Shown here: one piece after another, positions 7,870 to 16,357 of the stretch
How positions within the stretch are numbered: position 1 is the stretch's first letter
Layout: each line of letters opens with the position of its first letter
DNA from: an uncultured Pelagibacteraceae bacterium
GTDB taxonomy: Bacteria > Pseudomonadota > Alphaproteobacteria > Pelagibacterales > Pelagibacteraceae
Reading direction: 5' to 3'
Length of the DNA stretch: 64,000 bases
Assembly (NCBI GenBank): GCA_902614055.1
Contig: CACMJX010000001.1
Coordinates: 315,189 to 379,188, forward strand
Notes under the pieces: generated by a model
The model's database searches: none
The model's input: the letters and a program-made list of their open reading frames with translations, nothing else
Told to the model about the DNA's origin: nothing
Translations under genes and position numbers: made by a program

Positions 7870-9213
7870 ATGAGTTCAGAAAAGCCACAAATACCAAATT
7901 CTTTAAATGAACATTGGATGCCATTCTCTTCAAATAGAGATTTTAAAGCAAACCCTAGATTAATTGTTGAGGCAAAAGGTGTTTATTTAAAAAATCATCA
8001 GGGTAAAACCCAAATCGATGCAAGTTCAGGATTATTTTGTAATCCATTGGGGCATGGTAGAGAAGAAATAATTGAGGCAATTACAAAACAATTAAGAACA
8101 GTAGACTACGCTCAACCATTCCAACAAGGCTTTGGTGGATCATTTGAATTAGCAACAAGAATTTCAAAACATACACCAGGGAATTTAAATAGAATTTTTT
8201 ATACTATTTGTGGGTCAACTGCAGTTGAAACAGCAATAAAAATTTCAGTAGCTTATCATAAAGCTAGAGGTGAAGGTGAACGATTTAGATTTGTAGGAAG
8301 AGAAAGGGCTTACCACGGTATGAATATTGGAGCTACCTCAGTCGGTGGAATGATCAACAATGTTAAAACATTTGCTAGTGTATTGATGCCAGGTGTTCTT
8401 CATATGAGACATACGCATTTACCAGAACATAAATTTATATCAGGTCAACCAGAAACAGGAGTTGAAATTGCTGAAGATTTAGAAAGAATTTGTACAAACT
8501 TTGGATCAGAAAATATTGCGGCATGTATTGTAGAACCAATTGCAGGATCTACAGGAACACTAGTCCCACCAAAAGGATATTTACAAAGACTAAGAGAAAT
8601 TTGTGATAAGCACGGCATACTTTTAATCTTTGATGAAGTTATAACTGGATGGGGAAGAACGGGATCTCCATTTGCTTCACAAGAATACGGAGTTACACCA
8701 GATATAATAACTATGGCAAAAGCTACAACAAATGGAATAAGTCCTTTGGGTGCAGTGGCATGTAAAGAGGAAATATATGATACGGTAATGGATGGATCAC
8801 CTAAAGGTTCTATAGAATTATTTCATGGTTATACATACTCAGGAATACCTGTGTCTGTTGCAGCAGGATTAGCTGTACAAGATATCTTTGAAAATGAGGA
8901 TATATTTAATAGAGCTAAAAATTTAGCACCATATTTCCAAGAGGGTTTGATGTCTTTAAAAGATATAGATGTTGTTGATAATATAAGAGGTTATGGAATG
9001 ATGGGTGGAATTGATATCAAAATGGATAAAAAACCAGGAGCAGCAGGATTTACATGCTTTAAACATTGTTATGATGCTGGAGTGAATTTTAAAGCAACAG
9101 GGGATTGCTTAATTATTGCACCAATGTTTATTTGTGAAAAAAAACATATCGATGAAATAATAGATAAATTAAGAACAGGGATTACAAATTACTCCAAAAG
9201 CAAAAAAAATTAA
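7870..9213 (+). CDS. tpa: Taurine--pyruvate aminotransferase (class III PLP aminotransferase)
   Basis: A 447-residue cytoplasmic class III aminotransferase. The fold markers are GLFCNPLGHGREEI, CGSTAVETAIKIS, ERAYHGMNIGATSVGG, IVEPIAGSTG, LIFDEVITGWGRTG and the PLP-lysine segment ITMAKATTNG. Tpa transfers the amino group of taurine to pyruvate, giving sulfoacetaldehyde and L-alanine. The assignment over other omega-aminotransferases rests on context: it is divergent from tauABC, followed 9 bases later by alanine dehydrogenase that regenerates pyruvate, and Xsc for the product is encoded in the same window. Beta-alanine or another omega-amino donor cannot be excluded. Confidence 0.87.
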   Translation: MSSEKPQIPNSLNEHWMPFSSNRDFKANPRLIVEAKGVYLKNHQGKTQIDASSGLFCNPLGHGREEIIEAITKQLRTVDYAQPFQQGFGGSFELATRISKHTPGNLNRIFYTICGSTAVETAIKISVAYHKARGEGERFRFVGRERAYHGMNIGATSVGGMINNVKTFASVLMPGVLHMRHTHLPEHKFISGQPETGVEIAEDLERICTNFGSENIAACIVEPIAGSTGTLVPPKGYLQRLREICDKHGILLIFDEVITGWGRTGSPFASQEYGVTPDIITMAKATTNGISPLGAVACKEEIYDTVMDGSPKGSIELFHGYTYSGIPVSVAAGLAVQDIFENEDIFNRAKNLAPYFQEGLMSLKDIDVVDNIRGYGMMGGIDIKMDKKPGAAGFTCFKHCYDAGVNFKATGDCLIIAPMFICEKKHIDEIIDKLRTGITNYSKSKKN

Positions 9214-9222
9214 TTCACTTAT

Positions 9223-10338
9223 ATGAAAATAGGTGTTCCAAAAGAAATAAAGTCTCAAGAAAATAGAATTGGCCTTACTCCTGAGAGTGTTAAAATATTA
9301 ACATCAAACGGTAATGATGTAATGGTCGAAAATAATGGTGGCTTTGAAGCTGGATTTTATAATGAACAATATAAATCTGCTGGCGCAAAAATTGTAGACA
9401 AAGCTGAAGACATTTTTAATGACTCTGAAATAATTGTAAAAGTAAAAGAGCCTCAATCAAGTGAAGTAAAAATGATTAAAGAAAACCAAATTGTTTTTAC
9501 ATATTTACACTTAGCGGCTGCAAAAGAACTCACAAAAGGCTTGGTAGACTCTAAATCAGTTTGTATTGCTTACGAAACCGTAACTGACAACAATGGTAGA
9601 TTACCTTTGTTAGCTCCAATGAGTGCAGTTGCTGGAAGAATGTCAGTTCAAGCAGGTGCACATTGCCTTGAAAAAAACCAAAAAGGGAGAGGACTTCTTT
9701 TAGGAGGGGCGCCTGGTGTTGATCCTGGAAATGTGGTTATTTTAGGTGGTGGAGTTGTAGGTGAAAATGCAGCAATTATTGCTACAGGCATGAAAGCAAA
9801 AGTTCACATAGTAGATAAATCTGAAAAAAGACTGAATGAATTATCCAAAAAATTTGGTGATCTTATAATACCAAAATTAAGCGATGAAACTGATTTACAA
9901 AAATTAATTTCAGAATGTGATTTGTTGGTAGGAGGTGTTTTAATACCAGGCGCAGAAGCGCCAAAACTTGTCACAAAAAAAATGCTTAAAAATATGAAAA
10001 GAGGATCAGTAATAGTTGATGTAGCAATTGATCAAGGAGGATGCGTTGAAACAAGTAAACCGACCACATTCGCTGAACCAACATACATTGTAGATGATAT
10101 TGTTCATTATTGTGTAGCAAATATGCCCGGTGGTGTACCTAGAACTTCAACCATAGCTTTAAACAAGGCTACGCTTCCCTTTTTAAACAAATTAGCTAGC
10201 GATGGTTATTACAAAGCTTTAAAAGACGATCCAAATTTCTTAGCTGGCTTGAATGTCCATAAGGGTGAAGTAACATACAAAGCAGTTGCAGATGTCTTTG
10301 GATATGATTATTTAACCGCAAGAGATGCATTAAATTAA
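9223..10338 (+). CDS. ald: Alanine dehydrogenase
   Basis: A 371-residue NAD-dependent alanine dehydrogenase, full length for the family. The N-terminus MKIGVPKEIKSQENRIGLTP, the PEFF-like block FTYLHLAAAKELT, the nucleotide-binding VVILGGGVVGENAA, and the active-site region VDVAIDQGGCVETSKPTT are characteristic. It deaminates L-alanine to pyruvate and ammonium with NADH formation. Nine bases behind tpa, it regenerates the pyruvate acceptor and releases taurine nitrogen as ammonium. The 3' end overlaps the convergent tesA end by 4 bases. Confidence 0.93.
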   Translation: MKIGVPKEIKSQENRIGLTPESVKILTSNGNDVMVENNGGFEAGFYNEQYKSAGAKIVDKAEDIFNDSEIIVKVKEPQSSEVKMIKENQIVFTYLHLAAAKELTKGLVDSKSVCIAYETVTDNNGRLPLLAPMSAVAGRMSVQAGAHCLEKNQKGRGLLLGGAPGVDPGNVVILGGGVVGENAAIIATGMKAKVHIVDKSEKRLNELSKKFGDLIIPKLSDETDLQKLISECDLLVGGVLIPGAEAPKLVTKKMLKNMKRGSVIVDVAIDQGGCVETSKPTTFAEPTYIVDDIVHYCVANMPGGVPRTSTIALNKATLPFLNKLASDGYYKALKDDPNFLAGLNVHKGEVTYKAVADVFGYDYLTARDALN

Positions 10339-10946
10339 TTAAGAATTTTTTTTATTTTTTTTTCAATATTACCACTTATAATTATAATTCCTTTTTCATT
10401 AGGATGCATTCCATCGTCTAAATTTAATTCAGGATTTAAAGCAACTCCATCAAGCAAAAAAGGAATTAAATTTAAGTCATATTTATCAGATAGTTTTTTA
10501 TAAATTTTATCAAATTTATTTTTATAATCTTTTCCGTGACTATCTGGTGCTACCATCCCTGCTAAAATTATTTGAATTTTTTTGTTTAATATCTTTTTTA
10601 TAGTTTTCTCCAAATTTTTCTCAGTTTCATTTGGACTAATACCACGCAACATATCATTTGCACCAAGACCAATTAAAATTAAATCGATATTTTTTTCGGC
10701 AATTGTCCATTCTATTCTGTTTAAACCAGCTGCAGATGTATCACCTGATACACTTGCATTGATTACCTTAACTTTTAAACCATTTTTATTTAAATTATTC
10801 TCAAGCACTGAAGATAGATGATATTTTTTATCTAAACCATATCCCGCCATTAGACTATCACCGAATAAGACAACTTTGTAATCGGCTTTAGCTACAAATC
10901 CTGGTATTAATAAAATAATTATTTTAATAATTAATTTTTTTATCAT
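10335..10946 (-). CDS. tesA: Arylesterase / lysophospholipase (TesA-type SGNH hydrolase)
   Basis: A 203-residue SGNH-fold hydrolase with an N-terminal hydrophobic export signal, probably periplasmic. The catalytic blocks are visible in order: FGDSLMAGYGL (block I, Ser), SGDTSAAGLNR (Gly), GLGANDMLRG (Asn) and LDDGMHPNEKG (Asp-His). Such enzymes cleave thioesters, aryl esters or lysophospholipids. It is divergent from a LolD/YbbA-like ATPase gene, an arrangement also seen in E. coli (tesA-ybbA). Here the two ATG codons share a CATG, leaving no space for an untranslated leader on either side. Confidence 0.88.
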   Translation of the reverse strand: MIKKLIIKIIILLIPGFVAKADYKVVLFGDSLMAGYGLDKKYHLSSVLENNLNKNGLKVKVINASVSGDTSAAGLNRIEWTIAEKNIDLILIGLGANDMLRGISPNETEKNLEKTIKKILNKKIQIILAGMVAPDSHGKDYKNKFDKIYKKLSDKYDLNLIPFLLDGVALNPELNLDDGMHPNEKGIIIISGNIEKKIKKILN

Positions 10947-11619
10947 GAATAAACTTTTAAAATTATCTAATGTTAGTTTAAATTATATCATAGATAATAA
11001 CTCTATAAATATTTTAAAAAATATTAGCTTTGAAGTAGACTATAAAGAAACTATTTCAATAGTTGGAGAAAGTGGTTCGGGCAAAACAAGTTTAATCATG
11101 TTAATTGGGGGACTCGAAAAGATTTCAGCAGGAAATATTTTTTTTAAGGGCTCAGAAATATCCAATATGACTGAGGATGAAATTTCTGAAATCAGAAGAA
11201 AAAATATTGGAATAGTATTCCAATCATTTTATTTGATACCAAATTACACCGCACTAGAAAATGTGAGCCTATCTCTTGAAATAAATAAACTTGATAATGC
11301 AACACAAAAAGCTAAAGAAATTTTAGATAGATTTGGATTGAGCAATAGATTTAACAATCTTCCTAGTCAACTATCAGGAGGTGAACAACAGAGAGTAGCT
11401 ATTGCAAGATCTGTTGTAATGAAACCAGAGCTTATTTTAGCTGATGAGCCAACTGGCAATCTAGATAGTGAAAATACAGAGAATATTTCTAGTTTACTTT
11501 TTAATTATATAAAAGATGAAAATGCTAGCTTAATAATGGTCACTCACGACAATAATTTAGCTAATTTAACTAAAAGAAAAATAACTATTAAAGATGGAGT
11601 GATTAGTGAAAATCAATGA
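10945..11619 (+). CDS. ABC transporter ATP-binding protein, LolD/YbbA type
   Basis: A 224-residue ATPase of the MacB/LolD/FtsE family. Walker A GESGSGKTS, the Q-loop GIVFQSFYLIPNYTALENV, the signature LSGGEQQR, Walker B LILADEPTGNLDSE and VTHD are all intact. It would drive the large FtsX-type permease encoded next, overlapping its start by 14 bases. Adjacent divergent tesA matches the ybbA-tesA arrangement, so YbbA is the best analogue. Systems of this type perform mechanotransmission or extraction from the inner membrane rather than classical import; the substrate is unknown. Confidence 0.9.
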   Translation: MNKLLKLSNVSLNYIIDNNSINILKNISFEVDYKETISIVGESGSGKTSLIMLIGGLEKISAGNIFFKGSEISNMTEDEISEIRRKNIGIVFQSFYLIPNYTALENVSLSLEINKLDNATQKAKEILDRFGLSNRFNNLPSQLSGGEQQRVAIARSVVMKPELILADEPTGNLDSENTENISSLLFNYIKDENASLIMVTHDNNLANLTKRKITIKDGVISENQ

Positions 11620-14131
11620 TTTAAGTCTTTATTCTAAATATGCATTTCGCGATTTAATTAGAAGTTATTCGAAAATTTTAAGTATAATAATTACTTTATT
11701 AATTAGTCTTTTTATACTTAGTGCTATTTTAACCATCGAAGACAGTTTAGAGAATGAACTTAACGAAAATTCTAAAGTTCTTTTAGGAGGAGATTTAGAA
11801 ATTGATTATAATAACAGAGAGGGAGATCGGAATTTAATAAAACAGGTTGAAAATATTTCAACAGTATCTCAAATAGTTGAATTCAGCACGATGATTTCAA
11901 CTATTGAAAAAAAACAGAATAAGACATCATTTACTAGAATCAAAGCGATAGATCAAAATTACCCATTGTATGGAGATGTAATTTTTGAACCAGTTGGGTC
12001 ATTAAAAAAATTAAATAAAATCGACAATACTATTCTGGTAAATGAAAATATTTTTAAGAATTTGAACCTTAAAATTAATGATATTGTAAAAGTTCAGAAT
12101 ATAAAATTTAAAGTTATTGGTGTTGTAAAAGTTCTTCCAGATATTGGTGGAGCATTTGTATTTGGTGATTTTGCATTAACAGGAAAAAAAACATTAGATA
12201 AACTAGAATTAAATACATTAGGAAGTTTCTTAAATTATGAATACAAAATTAAATTTGATGATTATAAAAATAAAGATAAAAAAATAAATGAAATTAAAAA
12301 AATTTTTAAAAATAATGATAAGGTAAAAATACGATATCCAGAGAATTCTGCAGGAGGCATAAAAAGAATTATTGATAATTTTTCACAATTTTTATCACTA
12401 GTTTCAATAAGTGCTATGTTAATTGCTGGTATAGGAATTGCTAATACTCTTCTTTCTTTTATCAATCAAAAGAACTCATCAATCGCTGTTCAAAAAGCAA
12501 TTGGAATTAATTCAGGGAATATTAAAACTATTTATTATTTGCAGCTGCTAATTAGTTTAATATTTATTTCTTTAGTTGCTTATGGACTAAGTTTTTTCTT
12601 GGTCCCAGTTGTTGATAAATATATATCAGATGGACTTGGATTAAATATTCAGGCATCATTTTCTTTAACAAATTTATTTATTGTTTTTATGGTTGGATTG
12701 TTAGTTATAATAATATTTTCAATCCCAACAGTTAATTCAATTGACCAAATTAAAGCTTCTAGTTTATTTAGAAATGTTTTTCAAAGTTTGCAGTTTAAAT
12801 ATTCAAAATTATCAATTAGTTTAAGTTTGTTACTGCTTACCATTTTAATCAGCTTGTTTGCTTTTAGGTCTTCGATACCCACTTATAGTTTGATATATTT
12901 TGCTTCGTTCTTTGTATGTCTAGCTGTCTTTTTTTATGTTTCCCGTTTTATAATATTATTATTGAGGAACAATCTATTTAATCTTGGTATTTCATCAAAA
13001 ATAGCAATTAAAAATATTACACAATCAAAAAGTATTACACCTATAACTGTGATGTCACTTGGACTAGGTATGACATTGTTACTTACGCTAGCATTTGTAG
13101 GCTCTAATTTTAAAAGAGAAATAGCAAAATCAATTCCAGAAATTGCTCCAGACTATTTTTTTTTAGGGATCCAAAATAATCAAAAAAATTTGTTTAAAAA
13201 AATAATTATTGATTCTGATAAAGAGGCAGTCATGGAAATTGTTCCCATGGTATCAGCAGGTCTTGTAAAAATTAATGGAATAGATCCAAATACATATATT
13301 TCAAATTCTAATGATAGTTATTGGGTAATCATGAATGATAGAAGAGTTTCATGGGTTAATACAATTCCAAAAGACAATCCTATTGTAGAAGGCAGTTGGT
13401 GGGATACTTCAAAACCAAATAAGTTACAAATATCACTGGATAGTAAAGTTGCAAAAGACTTTGGAGTAAGTATAGGTGACAAATTTACACTTAGAATTTA
13501 TGGAAGAGAAATTGAAGGAGAAGTAGTAAATTTTAGATTGGTTAACTATCAAGATTTAAGTATCAATTTTGCAATGTTGCTAAATCCACAATTCGCAGAA
13601 AATATTCCACACGAATATCTCTCTACAATAAAATTTAAAAATATCCAAAGCTTTAATGAGGTTAATTTTTTAGATAAATTTCCAAGTGTATCGATAATAA
13701 AAATTTCAGATTATTTATCAAAAGTTACCGATGTTCTAAATAAAGTTTTTATAGCAGTCAGCATAATATCAGTTGTAACAGTAATTATTGGCTTAGTTGT
13801 AATCTCAAGCGCGATAATTGTTCAAGGTAAAATTAAAATTTTTCAAAATCTGGTTTTTAAAATTTTAGGTTTTTCTAAGAAAGAAATTATAATGTCTTCA
13901 ATTATTGAATTTATAATTTCTTTTTTGTCTATTATATTTTTTTCAACTATTTTTGCAGTATTTGCATCAAAGTTTATCATAGAAAATATTTTTCAACTTA
14001 AGTGGTTATTTGAAATAAATATATTTTTCTATGTTACTATTGGAATTGGTGTAGCAACACTTGCTCTAATTATAATTACAAACTTTAGGTATTTAAGTCC
14101 AAAGGTATATCCACTTGTAAGAAATGAGTAA
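11606..14131 (+). CDS. FtsX-family ABC permease (YbbP-like, two FtsX repeats)
   Basis: An 841-residue inner-membrane protein. An N-terminal membrane segment is followed by a MacB-like periplasmic domain (residues about 45-245), then three TM helices (first FtsX block, about 260-370), a central pair of TM segments, a second FtsX-like set starting with the paired TMs around residues 470-500, a second extracytoplasmic region, and three C-terminal TMs (about 700-830). This duplicated layout is that of YbbP/LolC-like permeases. It starts with GTG inside the ATPase gene. Role: partner of the YbbA-like ATPase. Confidence 0.87.
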   Translation: MKINDLSLYSKYAFRDLIRSYSKILSIIITLLISLFILSAILTIEDSLENELNENSKVLLGGDLEIDYNNREGDRNLIKQVENISTVSQIVEFSTMISTIEKKQNKTSFTRIKAIDQNYPLYGDVIFEPVGSLKKLNKIDNTILVNENIFKNLNLKINDIVKVQNIKFKVIGVVKVLPDIGGAFVFGDFALTGKKTLDKLELNTLGSFLNYEYKIKFDDYKNKDKKINEIKKIFKNNDKVKIRYPENSAGGIKRIIDNFSQFLSLVSISAMLIAGIGIANTLLSFINQKNSSIAVQKAIGINSGNIKTIYYLQLLISLIFISLVAYGLSFFLVPVVDKYISDGLGLNIQASFSLTNLFIVFMVGLLVIIIFSIPTVNSIDQIKASSLFRNVFQSLQFKYSKLSISLSLLLLTILISLFAFRSSIPTYSLIYFASFFVCLAVFFYVSRFIILLLRNNLFNLGISSKIAIKNITQSKSITPITVMSLGLGMTLLLTLAFVGSNFKREIAKSIPEIAPDYFFLGIQNNQKNLFKKIIIDSDKEAVMEIVPMVSAGLVKINGIDPNTYISNSNDSYWVIMNDRRVSWVNTIPKDNPIVEGSWWDTSKPNKLQISLDSKVAKDFGVSIGDKFTLRIYGREIEGEVVNFRLVNYQDLSINFAMLLNPQFAENIPHEYLSTIKFKNIQSFNEVNFLDKFPSVSIIKISDYLSKVTDVLNKVFIAVSIISVVTVIIGLVVISSAIIVQGKIKIFQNLVFKILGFSKKEIIMSSIIEFIISFLSIIFFSTIFAVFASKFIIENIFQLKWLFEINIFFYVTIGIGVATLALIIITNFRYLSPKVYPLVRNE

Positions 14132-14146
14132 GTTTAAATAATTTTA

Positions 14147-14542
14147 TTAACTTTTTATTGAAGTTTTTAAAGCTTGGTAAATTAAATCTTCTGTAGTTTC
14201 TCCTATACTTCTATAAACTTCTTTATCACCCTTAAAAATCAATAGAGTGGTTTGATATAGTATATTAAATGAGTTAGCTATATCTCTATTTGTTACATCG
14301 AATGAAAAATATTCAATGTTATCAAATTTAATATCAGATAATTCACCTTCTTTTTTTGCTGTTTGTAAAACTTTCATCTGATTTGCACATGATCCACAGT
14401 ACTCTATCCAAGAACTAATAACTATAACCTTTCCTTCAGACTGAGCTTTCTCAAATAGTGCTTTATCAAATGTAGTCCTCTTTTCCATTGCATTTGCACT
14501 AAATGCAAACAAACAAAGTATAAAGACAATAAATTTTTTCAT
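14147..14542 (-). CDS. Secreted thioredoxin-fold protein
   Basis: A 131-residue protein with a cleavable signal peptide (MKKFIVFILCLFAFSANA) and a thioredoxin-like domain carrying the redox pair in SWIEYCGSCANQMKVL (CGSC). The later cis-Pro position is replaced by a threonine-containing LYQTTLLIFKGDKEVY strand. It resembles the C-terminal domain of DsbD and other periplasmic thioredoxins, so a role in periplasmic disulfide reduction or cytochrome c maturation is plausible. It is convergent with the YbbP-like gene after 15 bases and stands alone as a transcription unit. Confidence 0.75.
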   Translation of the reverse strand: MKKFIVFILCLFAFSANAMEKRTTFDKALFEKAQSEGKVIVISSWIEYCGSCANQMKVLQTAKKEGELSDIKFDNIEYFSFDVTNRDIANSFNILYQTTLLIFKGDKEVYRSIGETTEDLIYQALKTSIKS

Positions 14543-14638
14543 AATTTGTAATGTTTTATATAATTAAATTAATAGATGAACATAGATTATAGTGACACAT
14601 GTAAGCTTAAATTTATTTAGTAAAGGAAAATTTGTTTT

Positions 14639-14668
14639 TACTAGGCTTCTAGTTAGCGAAGCCTAGTA
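14639..14668 (+). other. Strong hairpin upstream of the TPP riboswitch
   Basis: A perfect 11-base inverted repeat (tactaggcttc / gaagcctagta) with an 8-base loop, lying in the 340-base gap between the thioredoxin gene and thiV. It has no T-run on the plus side, and the plus-side upstream run of T would be A on the minus strand, so it does not fit a standard intrinsic terminator in either direction. It may be part of the thiV leader or of an unannotated small RNA. The rest of the gap outside this hairpin and the riboswitch shows no ORF or repeat that I could recognise. Confidence 0.5.
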
Positions 14669-14815
14669 TTATAATTAACTTATAATAAGAGAGAGAAGTT
14701 CATTAAAAATCAATATATTGATTTGATACAGCGTTACTTATGAATATTAGCTATGTGTAATCTGTATATATGTTCAAAAATGGCACTTTACTTATTTAAA
14801 CTATGGCTTAAATTA

Positions 14816-14880
14816 CTTAAAGGGGTGCCATATAGGCTGAGATATACCCGTTGAACCTGTCCGGTAATTCAGAAAGGGAA
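14816..14880 (+). promoter_or_regulatory. TPP (THI-box) riboswitch
   Basis: The conserved thiamin pyrophosphate aptamer strings appear in order: GGGGTGCC, GGCTGAGA, ACCCGTTGAACCTG, then CCGGTAAT and AGGGA. The P3 arm is reduced to GCC/GGC with a 5-base loop and the P5 arm is short, so this is a compact version. The terminal AGGGA lies only a few bases before the thiV ATG and also serves as the ribosome-binding site, so ligand binding most simply blocks translation initiation. High TPP would lower uptake of the thiamin precursor. Confidence 0.93.
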
Positions 14881-14882
14881 AA

Positions 14883-16313
14883 ATGGATAACATAAATATA
14901 TTAAATCAATTATCTGCAATATTATTAACCTTAAGCATAAGTATAATTTTTGTCATTATCGGACTTGTATATTCAAAAAAATATCAAGGACTTAACAATT
15001 ATTTAGTCGCAAGTAGATCAGTAAGTACTTTTTCTTTAACAACTAGTTTAGTTGCATCTGCATTAGGAGCGTGGATATTATTTGGGCCTGCATCAGCGGC
15101 AACATGGGGAGGAATAGGGGCTGTTATTGGATATTCTTTAGGAACTGCATTCCCTCTTTTTATCTTAACTTTTATGGGAAAAAAATTTAGAGATAACTAT
15201 CCAAGAGGGAAATCTTTAATTGAGGTTGTAAGATCTAGATTTGGCTCACAATTATTTAAACTGATTTTGTTTTTATCTATTTTTTATATGTCGATTTTTT
15301 TAATAGCAGAGGTTACTGCAGTTTCAATTTTAATAAACTATATTTCAGGAACAGACTTATGGATTACAGCATCAATCGTAATCATAAGTTCACTCATATA
15401 TACTTTGTACGGCGGGTTAAGAGCTTCAATTTTTACAGATAATATTCAATTCATAGTATTTGGTCTGTTATTGTTGATATCATTTTCATATTTAATCTCC
15501 TTTAACTCAAATGAGTTTAGTTTCGAATTTATAAAACAGAACAAACCAAATTTACTAAGCCCAGGTTACTTACCAAATTTCACTGCCGGCTTAACTTTTT
15601 TTATAGCTGTAGCTGCAACCAATCTTTTTCATCAGGGAAATTGGCAAAGAGTTTATGCTGCTAAAGATAATAGAGTTTTAAATAATAGTTTAATTATCTC
15701 ATTTTTAATAATCATACCGATAGTATTTATGATGGGTTTTTCAGGGTTAATTGCAACTTCTCAAAACTCAAATGTTATTCCTGATCTTGCATTTTTTTCT
15801 TTATTGCTGAAAGATAATGTTATTTATCTATCAGTTATAATAATCGTTTTAGCAATTTCTTTAACAGTAAGCAGTATAGATACTTTAGTAAACGCTATTT
15901 CAAGCCTAATAATTGTCGATGGGAATAAAGTCTTAAAATCTAAAGGTGATTACTTAAAACTTTCAAAGCAAATAATAATATTAATCTCTATAATTTCATT
16001 ATTTGTAGCATCAAAAGGATTGAGTATTTTATATTTATTTTTATTGGCTGATTTATTTTGTTGCGCAGCAGTACTAAGTATATTTTTTGGTTTTTATTCT
16101 AAAACATTTAATGAAAAAAATGCATATGTATCAATTTTAGTTGGCTTGATCGGAGGAATTCTTTTATTTCCAAGTCCAGACTTTTCAAAATCAATTTTGG
16201 TTGGAATAATACTGCCAATAGATTTTTTACCGGCATTTGTCTCTCAATCCTTACTGTTTTGCTCTTTTGTAGTTGCAACATTTTTACCCATTTTAACTTG
16301 GAAACTAAAGTAA
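14883..16313 (+). CDS. thiV: Na+/solute symporter (SSS family), thiamin-precursor transporter ThiV-like
   Basis: A 476-residue integral membrane protein with about 13 hydrophobic segments and SSS-family features: the early LVASRSVSTFSLTTSLVASALGAWILFGPASAA region, IEVVRSRFG, YTLYGGLRASIFTDNIQFIVFG and LFHQGNWQRVYAAKDN. Control by the TPP riboswitch directly upstream ties it to thiamin metabolism. In SAR11, an SSS protein behind a THI box has been named ThiV and proposed to import the pyrimidine precursor HMP; that identity is established knowledge applied here by context. Sodium coupling is inferred from the family. Confidence 0.85.
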   Translation: MDNINILNQLSAILLTLSISIIFVIIGLVYSKKYQGLNNYLVASRSVSTFSLTTSLVASALGAWILFGPASAATWGGIGAVIGYSLGTAFPLFILTFMGKKFRDNYPRGKSLIEVVRSRFGSQLFKLILFLSIFYMSIFLIAEVTAVSILINYISGTDLWITASIVIISSLIYTLYGGLRASIFTDNIQFIVFGLLLLISFSYLISFNSNEFSFEFIKQNKPNLLSPGYLPNFTAGLTFFIAVAATNLFHQGNWQRVYAAKDNRVLNNSLIISFLIIIPIVFMMGFSGLIATSQNSNVIPDLAFFSLLLKDNVIYLSVIIIVLAISLTVSSIDTLVNAISSLIIVDGNKVLKSKGDYLKLSKQIIILISIISLFVASKGLSILYLFLLADLFCCAAVLSIFFGFYSKTFNEKNAYVSILVGLIGGILLFPSPDFSKSILVGIILPIDFLPAFVSQSLLFCSFVVATFLPILTWKLK

Positions 16314-16357
16314 ACCATGATTTACATCTTGTTAATATAAATATATTATAAATAATT

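Noticed and set aside
14639-14668. Reading the 11-pair hairpin as a simple intrinsic terminator
   Set aside because: Neither strand has a T run after the stem, and no gene ends next to it.
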